Shown here: positions 31,828-39,923 of the stretch, in pieces | How the letters are laid out: every line of letters begins with the position of its first letter | Numbering within the stretch: position 1 is the first letter of the stretch | Assembly: GCA_937898415.1 (NCBI GenBank) | Contig: CALDLA010000051.1 | Span: forward strand, 22,219 to 86,218 | Origin: an uncultured Prevotellaceae bacterium | GTDB taxonomy: Bacteria > Bacteroidota > Bacteroidia > Bacteroidales > Bacteroidaceae | DNA: 64,000 nucleotides | Direction: 5' to 3' | Notes under the pieces: model-generated | Databases searched by the model: none | What the model was told of the DNA's origin: nothing | What the model saw: only the letters and a program-made list of their open reading frames with translations | Position numbers and translations under genes: made by a program

Positions 31828-32532
31828 ATGATTAGCAGTAAAGTTATCGAGTATATGCGCCCTTTGTTTGACATTATCAGCAACTCAAAGGGAAAGACCA
31901 TAGGAGAAATCAAAGATGAGTTGAATATTGAACGCTCAAAAATGGTTAAGGGTGCTTCAGGTTTGATAGTTGAGAACCTGCTGGGCATTGAGAACAACAA
32001 TCGCGATGAGGCAGACATACCAGAGATTGGATGCGAGATTAAGATATTGCCTCTTCAGAAGAATCGTGACGGTTCCATCAAGGCCAAAGAGCCTACTGCC
32101 ATCCAGATGATAAACTATATGGAAGTTGCCAAGGAAACTTGGGAAACAGCAAAACTAAGAGGTAAGATTGCTTTGACTTTCTGGGTTGTTTATCTGGCAA
32201 AGAAGAATGGCAAGTCCCTCAATCAAAACGACTACGTGATTGTAGACTATTTTCTGGACCATCCTACAGATTTACAAAATGGCGTTTTCAAAAAGGATTG
32301 GGAAGAGATACAAAGTTACATCAAAGAAGGTCGTGCTGACCAGCTATCATGCAGCATGGGAGTTTATCTTGAGCCAAAAACAAAGGGTGCAAATAACCAA
32401 GATAAGACGGACGCGCCTGATGGAAAGGGAGGTATAACAAGGGCTCGCAGACGTGCTTTCTATTACAAAAAGAACTACACCAATTCTGCTATCATACCGA
32501 ATCTTGATTTGTCATCTATTAAGAAGAAGTAA
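31828..32532 (+). CDS. MutH/Sau3AI-type GATC endonuclease, single domain
   Basis: 234 residues. The catalytic set Glu49, Asp63, Glu70, Lys72 (in 'LIVENLLGIENNN' and 'EADIPEIGCEIKILPL') has the same spacing (14, 7, 2) as E. coli MutH Glu56, Asp70, Glu77, Lys79. Sau3AI is about twice as long with two such domains; this protein has one, like MutH (229 residues). Its place after a Dam-like methyltransferase makes it the restriction subunit, expected to cut at unmethylated GATC, perhaps as a dimer. The C-terminus is basic ('GGITRARRRAFYYKKNYT'). Confidence 0.88.
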   Translation: MISSKVIEYMRPLFDIISNSKGKTIGEIKDELNIERSKMVKGASGLIVENLLGIENNNRDEADIPEIGCEIKILPLQKNRDGSIKAKEPTAIQMINYMEVAKETWETAKLRGKIALTFWVVYLAKKNGKSLNQNDYVIVDYFLDHPTDLQNGVFKKDWEEIQSYIKEGRADQLSCSMGVYLEPKTKGANNQDKTDAPDGKGGITRARRRAFYYKKNYTNSAIIPNLDLSSIKKK

Positions 32533-32538
32533 CGTGAT

Positions 32539-33870
32539 ATGGATAAGCTATCTAACTTTTGTTCTGAGATAAAAGCGGCAATTGGAGGAGAAGACAATTT
32601 GTCTGTATCAGAAGCAAGGAAGGTTGTAAAGAGCATCAACGATTTCCTTTACACAAACTATCCTGGCATTGGCACAACATTGGAACTGGGAGAATACAGA
32701 GAGTATTTCTCTGACTTCCATAAGTTCTGGGAGGAGCACCACAAGGAGATTCTTGATTGCAAGATTGATGATGAAAAGTGTGAGCTTGTCGCAGACGCAT
32801 TACGTTCCATCTACGTAAAGACAGATGGCGATGCATTTAGTGAACTATATGATACGTGTGGTCTAAGTAATCAAGAGATCTGTCGTGTCAGGTTCTTGAC
32901 TGCGAATCAAGATTTTCGTGGGTCATTGGAATTTGCAAAGTTGGCAAAGATATTCAAAATAGACAACTCCATTTTTGACGAAGAAATAATCCGCGATAAC
33001 CCTCCTGCGTTTATTTCCAAAATTGGCATAGCAGATAAGTCGCAGAATGATAAGAGAAATGGATATGCAGAAACCATTTCCCAATTTTTGCTTGATAAAG
33101 GTTGTGACCCTTATGGGCTGATAGACAAATACGATAGAGATATTTTCAAACTCAGAGAAGCTATTATAGCCTGTGATGGTGCTGGTTATGGCAACAAGAA
33201 AACAGACATGTTCCTCAGGGATATGGTAGTCTTAGGCGTTTGGAACAATGTATCTGGCTTTGAAAAGATTGATGTTGCCAGCGATGTTAACACAATTAAA
33301 GTAGCGCTAAGAACTGGTATCATTAAGACGGAGATTCCTTTGGTTTCAAGTTTCCTTGATATATTCTGCCATCAGTATAGTTACATCGAGACAATGAATG
33401 CTCTTGCTTGGCGTAGAGTATGGGAAATCTGGAACGAGAAATATACTGCAGAATGCATCGAAAGCCCTTGTCTAATTGACTACTTCGTCTATAATGTCAT
33501 TGGCAAGCAGTTCTGCAAAGAGATATTATACCAATTTGAATGCGAGACTCACGAGCACACATTCATGTGGCATTCAGGTAGAAATAAAACGTGCCAAGTT
33601 TGCTTAAAGAACGGCATCAAGAGAGTTAAAGCTCTGCCTATAGCAAGAATGATGCCTTGTTCAAATGAGGAAGGATATGTCGCTATTAAAGAGACTCCAT
33701 ATGTTCTGTCTTTACCGGACGGACAGAAAATCAGCGAGTGTCCATTCAAAGATATATGTAAAGAGAACCGTTACTTGCAACCGCCAAAATCCATCAGCAT
33801 CTTAGGACAAACAGGATGGACTACGGCCTATGCGAGAAAGGGTGAAGGTGGTGGAGGTTTAATGGCATAA
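32539..33870 (+). CDS. HhH-GPD-like protein with cysteine cluster, RM-associated
   Basis: 443 residues. Residues about 190-265 show an HhH-GPD-like pattern: 'CDGAGYGNKKTDMFLRDMVV' (hairpin GAGYGNKK at 214-221) and then 'KIDVASDVNTIKVALRTGII' with Asp245/Asp249 where the glycosylase Asp is found. C-terminal cysteines at 352, 355, 374, 401 and 407, the last pair in 'CPFKDIC', recall the FeS loop of endonuclease III. The N-terminal 180 residues are unknown. It lies 6 bp after the nuclease gene and 4 bp before the second methyltransferase. Inference: a DNA glycosylase or structure-specific binding subunit of the RM system. Confidence 0.6.
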   Translation: MDKLSNFCSEIKAAIGGEDNLSVSEARKVVKSINDFLYTNYPGIGTTLELGEYREYFSDFHKFWEEHHKEILDCKIDDEKCELVADALRSIYVKTDGDAFSELYDTCGLSNQEICRVRFLTANQDFRGSLEFAKLAKIFKIDNSIFDEEIIRDNPPAFISKIGIADKSQNDKRNGYAETISQFLLDKGCDPYGLIDKYDRDIFKLREAIIACDGAGYGNKKTDMFLRDMVVLGVWNNVSGFEKIDVASDVNTIKVALRTGIIKTEIPLVSSFLDIFCHQYSYIETMNALAWRRVWEIWNEKYTAECIESPCLIDYFVYNVIGKQFCKEILYQFECETHEHTFMWHSGRNKTCQVCLKNGIKRVKALPIARMMPCSNEEGYVAIKETPYVLSLPDGQKISECPFKDICKENRYLQPPKSISILGQTGWTTAYARKGEGGGGLMA

Positions 33871-33874
33871 TAAG

Positions 33875-35155
33875 ATGATTACTCCATATTACAAATCCCC
33901 CAACCACGACTTCAACCTGATTTGTGGCGACACGTTTGAGTTGCTCCCGCAATTCAATTTCCAATTCGACATGATATTTGCCGACCCGCCATATTTCCTG
34001 TCGAGCGGTGGCATCAGTGTACAGAGCGGGAAGGTGGTTTGTGTTGATAAAGGCGACTGGGACAAAAGTATGTCTCAGGAAGATATTAATGCCTTTAATC
34101 TGAAATGGCTGTCGATGTGCAGAGAAAAGCTGAAGGATAATGGCACCATATGGATATCTGGTACATACCACAATATCTTTTCTGTTGCCAATTGTCTTAC
34201 ACAGTTGGGTTATAAAATTCTCAACGTTATTACGTGGGCCAAGACAAATCCTCCGCCTAATATATCATGCCGCTACTTCACTTATTCGACGGAGTTCATC
34301 ATCTGGGCTCGCAAGAGTGAGAAGGTGCCACACTACTACAACTACGAGTTGATGAAGCATATCAACGGCGACACACAGATGACAGATGTGTGGCGCTTGC
34401 CTGCTATTGCACCTTGGGAAAAAACGTGTACCAAGCATCCTACTCAAAAACCTTTGGGGTTGTTGAGCCGCATCATTTTGGCATCTACCCAACCTGGTGC
34501 TTGGGTGCTTGACCCATTTGCAGGTAGCAGTACTACTGGCATTGCAGCTAATTTGCTAGGTCGTAGATTTCTTGGTATAGAACGTGAAAAAGAGTTTGCC
34601 GCAATTAGCAAAGCACGTCGCGAAGAGATAGAAAACGGTAGGACATTTGCTACATATAAGAGAAAAATACCTGATATAGTAAAGGCTGAAGATACTCAGA
34701 CGGACATCTTTACATGCAATGAACCTATTATAGAACGTCTCCCGTTCTTGGAGGATGAACCGATAGAGGCTAAGGATGATGTTTTGATGTATGCCGTTGG
34801 CTCTCCATATCGTCAGAAAACAGAACCAGTTGGTCAACTGGCATTGGGGATTAAAGATGGTATGTTGGATGATGTTAACATCAACAATATTGGGTACATC
34901 ATGTTCCACTATTGGAAGAACGAGAAAGCTACTCCGTATAGGATTACGAATAATCCAAGAATCGTCAGTAAGCAAGACATCCCTGGCGGCTATCTGCTTC
35001 GTATGACCACTGATGCGAAGAAGTTCCTACTATTGGAGTACGACCCATCTAAGCCTGCTAACATTGATACGTATGATATCATGAAAGTACAGCGAAAAGG
35101 AAAGGGAAGATACTTGCCGTTCGTTGCCTCAATAAATGACATTAAGACAAAATAG
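33875..35155 (+). CDS. Beta-class adenine methyltransferase (DpnA-like) with extra C-terminal domain
   Basis: 426 residues. 'LICGDTFELLPQF', DPPY at 37-40 followed by 'FLSSGGISVQSGKVVCVDKG', then later the SAM-binding 'LDPFAGSSTTGIAANLLGRR'. Catalytic-first order is the beta class; the 'DPPYFLS-GG' start closely recalls DpnA, the single-strand-tolerant second methyltransferase of the DpnII system. Known role in that system: methylates incoming single-stranded DNA during transformation. About 150 additional C-terminal residues (280-426) form an unrecognised domain. It lies in the operon between the HhH-GPD-like gene and the unknown 35164 gene. Confidence 0.88.
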   Translation: MITPYYKSPNHDFNLICGDTFELLPQFNFQFDMIFADPPYFLSSGGISVQSGKVVCVDKGDWDKSMSQEDINAFNLKWLSMCREKLKDNGTIWISGTYHNIFSVANCLTQLGYKILNVITWAKTNPPPNISCRYFTYSTEFIIWARKSEKVPHYYNYELMKHINGDTQMTDVWRLPAIAPWEKTCTKHPTQKPLGLLSRIILASTQPGAWVLDPFAGSSTTGIAANLLGRRFLGIEREKEFAAISKARREEIENGRTFATYKRKIPDIVKAEDTQTDIFTCNEPIIERLPFLEDEPIEAKDDVLMYAVGSPYRQKTEPVGQLALGIKDGMLDDVNINNIGYIMFHYWKNEKATPYRITNNPRIVSKQDIPGGYLLRMTTDAKKFLLLEYDPSKPANIDTYDIMKVQRKGKGRYLPFVASINDIKTK

Positions 35156-35163
35156 AAAGAACA

Positions 35164-35907
35164 ATGATACAGACTCACATGTTGAAACTTGATCCGCCTT
35201 ATCAGATTATTCATGCTGGCGGAGAAGTGGGATTGCACATAGCAACACTCGTAGTGACAAAGGAATCTGAAACGGAAGACGGGAAGTATGCTATAGAAAC
35301 CCATAGTCATCCTGTAGTATCTCGTGTTAGCAAAGTCCACAACACAATTGGAGAAGCTTGTAAGATGTATTCTGAGGGCGAGTATTCTGAGGGTATTGTA
35401 TGGAATAAAGTTGAACTGCCTAATGTTGATACATTTTGTATGGAAGGAACCCGAGCCATCTCTCTGGATTTGTTAAATTGGGTTTATGCGGGGGCTTTAG
35501 GCGGAAATACCAAAGGGCATATTCTAAGGCTGGGAAATATTGTAAGAGGACTGAAACGTCTGGGGGTAGGTATAGAGTTGCCCTTCGGTTCTAAAAAAGA
35601 AATGAAAGAACTCAACAGAGTAGAATTAGACATAGATGATTCATGTCCTGACCAATTCCCACCAACGATTGACGGAGGTAATGATTACAGTCATTTCTGG
35701 CTTGAATATGATGGTAATGTTGACCACGCGGTTGAAGAGTTGAGCTTTCAAGCAACCGAATATACAGAAAATGTTTTTCCAGCAGGATGGAAAGTCGCGT
35801 TTAAATTTTACGCTCAAGACGAGCGTCTGAAGCCAATTGCCGAAAAACTGAACCAAAGAGATTTTCACTATGAGCGTATAAATCGCTGCCCTGAGGAAGA
35901 GGAATGA
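35164..35907 (+). CDS. Unknown RM-operon protein A
   Basis: 247 residues, no signal peptide or membrane helix. No motif that I recognise; a mixed alpha/beta composition with 'IHAGGEVGLHIATLVV' near the N-terminus and an acidic C-terminus ('CPEEEE'). It begins 8 bp after the second methyltransferase gene and overlaps the next gene by 4 bp (ATGA), so it is translated with the RM genes. It could be a specificity, modulator or unrelated passenger gene. Confidence 0.7.
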   Translation: MIQTHMLKLDPPYQIIHAGGEVGLHIATLVVTKESETEDGKYAIETHSHPVVSRVSKVHNTIGEACKMYSEGEYSEGIVWNKVELPNVDTFCMEGTRAISLDLLNWVYAGALGGNTKGHILRLGNIVRGLKRLGVGIELPFGSKKEMKELNRVELDIDDSCPDQFPPTIDGGNDYSHFWLEYDGNVDHAVEELSFQATEYTENVFPAGWKVAFKFYAQDERLKPIAEKLNQRDFHYERINRCPEEEE

Positions 35908-36620
35908 ATTACAAGGTTTCTATGATGTATTACGGCAGTCGTCTGCGTCCTGTTGAAGAAGTTGTTTCTGAGGCAATGGAGGCAGAGGACTCTTCTGTGG
36001 TTAATCATTACCTTACGTTTCTATTGGCTCATGCTTGCGACACTCAGGACTATCGATTGCGCAGACAATGTGACCTGATAAAAACTGCTCACGGGAAACC
36101 GCCATTCAAAGGGGCACCAGCCTCCAGCAACAATCTGCCACAACAACATCATCCTGCCCTCGCTGCTGTAGCTCCCAATCAGATATTCATAAAGAACTAT
36201 AATGGCAAGCCAATTGATTTTGCAATGTTGCGCAAACTGCTCTATGACTGCTATGTTGTTAATATCCGATTCAAGTATGATTGGTATGCGCCATACAGAT
36301 TTTTCTATGACATTCGTATTCTTAATGATATAGGACTGAAGTCTTTCGCTACTCAGATGAATTCTTGGTACAAAGAATTAGCAGATAGCCATAAGTGCGA
36401 TGAGGAAGCACTAAGTGACTGGAATTGTGGCTATACTGGTGAAACTCACCACAATCTGTGGGAGAGAGATGCTTTCCTGAAAAACAGAATCGGAAAGAAG
36501 CAAACCGGCAAAGGTTTTCAGAGGCTGCTTACTCACATCATAGCCCTGAAGGAACAATTCAAGACTATACCTGTCATTACGAATTCCGATAATAAAGGAG
36601 ATTCGCTGACACAATTATAA
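35904..36620 (+). CDS. Unknown RM-operon protein B
   Basis: 238 residues, soluble, with a Pro/Gln/His-rich region about 70-95 ('APASSNNLPQQHHPALAAVA') separating an N-terminal helical part from a C-terminal aromatic-rich part. No known domain recognised. Coupled to the upstream gene by a 4-bp overlap and 13 bp from the ATP-cone gene. Its function is unknown. Confidence 0.7.
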   Translation: MNYKVSMMYYGSRLRPVEEVVSEAMEAEDSSVVNHYLTFLLAHACDTQDYRLRRQCDLIKTAHGKPPFKGAPASSNNLPQQHHPALAAVAPNQIFIKNYNGKPIDFAMLRKLLYDCYVVNIRFKYDWYAPYRFFYDIRILNDIGLKSFATQMNSWYKELADSHKCDEEALSDWNCGYTGETHHNLWERDAFLKNRIGKKQTGKGFQRLLTHIIALKEQFKTIPVITNSDNKGDSLTQL

Positions 36621-36633
36621 TTATAGTAACGAT

Positions 36634-37317
36634 ATGGAGATTAAAAACTTCACAATCACAAAGCGTGACGGTTCGAAAGACCGCTTCTCGTTAGACAAGA
36701 TTATGAACGCTATCGTAAAAGCGTTCGAAAGTGCCAAAGAACCAGCTGACTTGGGTACTGTATCAAAAATCCTCAGTCATCTGGATGTAAAAGATGATAC
36801 TCAAGTTGAGGACATACAGAACCAAGTGGAAGCAGCCCTTATGAGGGAAGGATGTTACACTGTTGCCAAAAACTTCATTTTGTACCGTCACGACCGGAGA
36901 CACAATAATCCTGGACGGCCTAAGATAACACAACTATGCCGACGATTAACGGATAATGAGTGGATTTATGCTTTTAGGGAAGCGCAAGAAATAGCGAGTG
37001 TGTACATAGACAATCCAAATCAATATGTCTGCGTTTTCTTCACGACGCTCTTTACCCTTTTGGGTACGGAGGTGCCTTCGGGAAAAATTGCATACTATTG
37101 GGAAATGTTACGCAAACATATTGTCGGCTTGAAAGTACCTGCATTACGAACCGTTCAATATAACATAGAGCGTTTCTTGAAATGGAAAGAAGATGCGAAG
37201 AAGTGGATGATTAGTAAGGCAGAGATAATCAAGTTCAAATCTTGGGCGGCATTACAGAATGTATTGGAAAAGCTGTTGCCCCAAATTGAGCCCAAGTTGG
37301 CAATGTGCTGTATCTAA
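36634..37317 (+). CDS. Stand-alone ATP-cone protein
   Basis: 227 residues. Residues about 5-95 are a full ATP-cone: 'ITKRDGSKDRFSLDKIMNAI', 'TQVEDIQNQVEAALMREGCY', 'VAKNFILYRHDRR'. In ribonucleotide reductases and NrdR this domain senses ATP/dATP. Here it is not fused to a reductase and NrdR's zinc ribbon is absent; the rest (about 100-227) is unknown, with a Cys pair at the end ('LAMCCI'). It is the last gene of the operon, 13 bp after the preceding one and just before a strong terminator. A nucleotide-pool sensor inside an RM operon is unusual. Confidence 0.8.
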   Translation: MEIKNFTITKRDGSKDRFSLDKIMNAIVKAFESAKEPADLGTVSKILSHLDVKDDTQVEDIQNQVEAALMREGCYTVAKNFILYRHDRRHNNPGRPKITQLCRRLTDNEWIYAFREAQEIASVYIDNPNQYVCVFFTTLFTLLGTEVPSGKIAYYWEMLRKHIVGLKVPALRTVQYNIERFLKWKEDAKKWMISKAEIIKFKSWAALQNVLEKLLPQIEPKLAMCCI

Positions 37318-37340
37318 AACATTATTATCCCCAAACATCG

Positions 37341-37376
37341 AGCGGAATCAGTTACGACTGGTTCCGCTATTTTTTT
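37341..37376 (+). terminator. Intrinsic terminator closing the RM operon
   Basis: Stem AGCGGAATCAG (37341-37351) with CTGGTTCCGCT (37358-37368), one mismatch, 6-nt loop, then TTTTTTT from 37370. It lies 24 bp after the ATP-cone stop. Confidence 0.9.
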
Positions 37377-37427
37377 GCGTAGAATTTAAGTGATATTAAA
37401 CGCAAAAAGTATTCAGGCGAAAAGTGG

Positions 37428-37717
37428 TACTTTTGTGCGCTCTATCGAGGGAATTCCTGCGGTATTTCCCGCTTATATCCCTAAGTTATCCCGCTTATCC
37501 CGAAACGGGCAAAGTATTGGGAAAACACGGAAAGACGCTGAAAAAGGTTCTGTAATTTTGCATCAGTAAACCTGAGCACAGAATTCAGACTATTATAAAA
37601 TAGTAAAAATAACTTAATGGTCGATAAGGAGCGACCGGTTGAGTGAAGTGAGCGATAGGAGTCTCGCGAGTGAAAAGACGTCAATTCTGGACCTCCCTCC
37701 TCACAAACTCGACAAAA
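37428..37717 (+). promoter_or_regulatory. Long leader with two -7 boxes before the 37718 gene
   Basis: TACTTTTG (37428-37435) and TAATTTTG (37553-37560) precede the ATG at 37718, leaving a leader of 150 to 280 nt with several small complementary segments but no gene. The stretch between the operon terminator and this region has nothing else. Confidence 0.45.
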
Positions 37718-38998
37718 ATGGAAACTTTACAGAAAAGTAACATTGGAGAGCAAATAGTAGAACTGAACAAGATGTGTAGTTCGTTGTGTATGATTCAGCC
37801 CAGACAAAGCAAGGCTGATACGGATGCTTCGATGCAGAGCATTGTGGCTGGTGTGCGCAGATTGGAAAGCAGCATCAGCGCGATAGCCGACAAGCAGCGG
37901 GTTACTCTGCTGAATGTCGTTCCCTTTGATGTCCGCAAAGTCCTACAGACGTTAGGGTATATCAGGTGGGATATAACTCTTGTGGGTGGCTCGGATGATG
38001 CCATCAAGTCCATCGACAACATGATTAGCCTGCTGAGAGATCTGGAATCTTTGAGCCAGAAGATAGAGGGCGACGCTGCGACTCAGTGCGACCTGTATAA
38101 TAAAATGGTGGAGGATTATCGGGCCAAAGAATGGTCACGGGAATACTGGTCGTTTGTCCGGCAGGTGAAGGAGGATATTGATGTTGATATCAAAGCGGGA
38201 ATGACGGAGTCCGATGCTCTCAGACACGAATTGAAGAATCTTAGGCAGACACATCTGAACTCCTACAAGCCTACTCGCATCAAGAGACTGTACGATTGTG
38301 TTGTCAATCAGGATTGCCCTCTCTACGAGGCTATCGTTCGTGACAGAGAGAAGCTATCGGATGATGACCTCTTGGATCTATTCTCTTTCCTGTTCCGCTA
38401 TAATACGCTGAAGGGGCATATCGATTCTGTTCACCTCTTGAAGCCTGTAACGGGTAAATACGACAAACTGTTTACTTGCTGGGCGGCGAAGGAGTATGTA
38501 GAACGGATGAGTCCGATATTGTTGATTAATGGCATTCTTGAAAAGGGTCATTTCCCCATTCTGCTGATGGTTATGAGAGACTTGGGCTTGTCGCCAAAGG
38601 ACAATAAACCTTTTGTTCAGATGAAGAACTATGCCAACGAGATTAATACTACAATTGAAGAACTAAGGTTTGATAAGGATTATAGTCTCTTCTCGAAAAT
38701 GTTTGGCTGGCTGGGCAATGCGTCGTTCTGTGAACTTGAGTACGGAGAAATAGACGATACAGGATTTGACCCGCAAAAGATAAAGGAATACCAGGACGTA
38801 TATCTGCGATGCTTTACGATACTCAATCAGCACGGATTGTGTGTGCCAAAGGAAAGAAAGTTGGCATCCTATCTGCAAATGCCCGATCCGAATATCAGTC
38901 TGGATGTCATTATGGAAGGTTTTCCGATGGAATATCGTATAAGGCTTGACTTCCTCCGTTCAACATTGCGTAGAGAAACGCTTGTTTTGGTTGAATAG
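37718..38998 (+). CDS. Unknown mobile-element protein
   Basis: 426 residues from the ATG at 37718 ('METLQKSNIGEQIVELNKMC'); the track's longer frame starts inside the leader. Mostly helical, charged, with no transmembrane segment or recognised motif; 'KDNKPFVQMKNYANEI' and 'YLRCFTILNQHGLCVP' stand out only as ordered segments. It follows the RM operon terminator and precedes the OB-fold and primase genes, so it may belong to the replication/maintenance module of the element. Confidence 0.7.
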   Translation: METLQKSNIGEQIVELNKMCSSLCMIQPRQSKADTDASMQSIVAGVRRLESSISAIADKQRVTLLNVVPFDVRKVLQTLGYIRWDITLVGGSDDAIKSIDNMISLLRDLESLSQKIEGDAATQCDLYNKMVEDYRAKEWSREYWSFVRQVKEDIDVDIKAGMTESDALRHELKNLRQTHLNSYKPTRIKRLYDCVVNQDCPLYEAIVRDREKLSDDDLLDLFSFLFRYNTLKGHIDSVHLLKPVTGKYDKLFTCWAAKEYVERMSPILLINGILEKGHFPILLMVMRDLGLSPKDNKPFVQMKNYANEINTTIEELRFDKDYSLFSKMFGWLGNASFCELEYGEIDDTGFDPQKIKEYQDVYLRCFTILNQHGLCVPKERKLASYLQMPDPNISLDVIMEGFPMEYRIRLDFLRSTLRRETLVLVE

Positions 38999-39161
38999 AA
39001 CGTGCTTTGGTATGGGGGATTTTCGCTTCACTTACGGAAATCCTCCTTTTCATTCAAGCTGATAACTATTTCGCTCAAATAAAGTTGAATGGCACAGAAA
39101 TGCACGATTGTTGCACTTTCATCATCGACATATTTTTTTATAACATCAAATTTTTACAACT

Positions 39162-39437
39162 ATGCAGACAATGCTTTTAGAAGTAGTGAAATGCGGCGAC
39201 GCTTTCACGGTGAAGAGTGAGAAGAGTGAGAACGGTGAGCTGAAGAAACGTCAGCTGGTACTCAAAGAGCTTGGCGGTAAGTACGAAAGCCACTATGTGG
39301 TGACAGCGCTCGCTGAGCAGGCAGAGAAGGAATTCAAGGCTGGTGACCTCGTGTTTGCCACTATGCGATTCCAGAGCCGCGAGTACAACGGACAGGTTTA
39401 TCAAGACATCGTAGTAACTGAAATCATTAAGAAGTAA
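39162..39437 (+). CDS. DUF3127-like OB-fold protein
   Basis: 91 residues, all beta in character. The end 'FATMRFQSREYNGQVYQDI' matches the DUF3127 pattern (F-x-x-x-S-R-E-Y-N-G-x-x-[YW]-x-D-I), a compact OB-fold thought to bind single-stranded DNA. It lies upstream of a DUF3987 primase/helicase-like gene, a frequent partnership in Bacteroidales mobile elements, so it probably acts as an SSB-like accessory. A short acidic/basic insert at 18-30 is encoded by a near-perfect 9-nt repeat (GAGTGAGAA). Confidence 0.75.
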   Translation: MQTMLLEVVKCGDAFTVKSEKSENGELKKRQLVLKELGGKYESHYVVTALAEQAEKEFKAGDLVFATMRFQSREYNGQVYQDIVVTEIIKK

Positions 39438-39525
39438 TCGGGCGAAGGAGGAGCGAGGAAATGTGTCCGGACTAATGAGCTCAACTAAAACCCCGCAATT
39501 CCGAAGCTCACAAATTCAATCGATT

Positions 39526-39918
39526 ATGGAAAAGATTATTATTACAACAAAGAGACAGGCAATGCTGGATGGTCTTTTGACCTTAGGCATTTTGGAGAAC
39601 GGACTCAGGACGGCAGATTTCATGTGCTGCGAGGATGTTTTACTCGACGCGTTCTCAGGAACTTTCAAGGTGCAGGGTATGCGCGACGGCAACGTGTATA
39701 TGACGGAAATGCCGAAGCGCATACGTAACAAGGCCATCTTCCGCGATGATAACGCCTCGCTGTCGCAGGGACAGGACAGACGCTGGTACTTCTATTTCTC
39801 GCTCGACGAGGATCAGTTGGAACAATTGCCGGACAAGCTGGTAAGGCAGGCTGGAGCGATAGCACAAAAGGTGATACGTGAATTGATTAATGGTTCAAGG
39901 TTCAAGGTTAATGGTTAA
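39526..39918 (+). CDS. Unknown small protein with heptamer-encoded C-terminus
   Basis: 130 residues from the ATG at 39526 (the longer frame starts at 39463 without support). Soluble; contains 'TTKRQAMLDGLLTLGILENG' and 'DRRWYFYFSLDEDQLEQLPD'. No family recognised. Its last codons ('NGSRFKVNG') are produced by a tandem 7-nt array (39885-39919), so the C-terminus may be acquired. It ends 5 bp before the DUF3987 gene and is likely cotranscribed. Confidence 0.6.
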   Translation: MEKIIITTKRQAMLDGLLTLGILENGLRTADFMCCEDVLLDAFSGTFKVQGMRDGNVYMTEMPKRIRNKAIFRDDNASLSQGQDRRWYFYFSLDEDQLEQLPDKLVRQAGAIAQKVIRELINGSRFKVNG

Positions 39919-39919
39919 A
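39885..39919. repeat. 7-nt array, GGTT(C/A)A(A/T) type
   Basis: GATTAAT GGTTCAA GGTTCAA GGTTAAT GGTTAAA, 35 nt, at the 3' end of the 39526 gene. The array runs through the stop codon. Confidence 0.8.
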
Positions 39920-39923
39920 GTGT

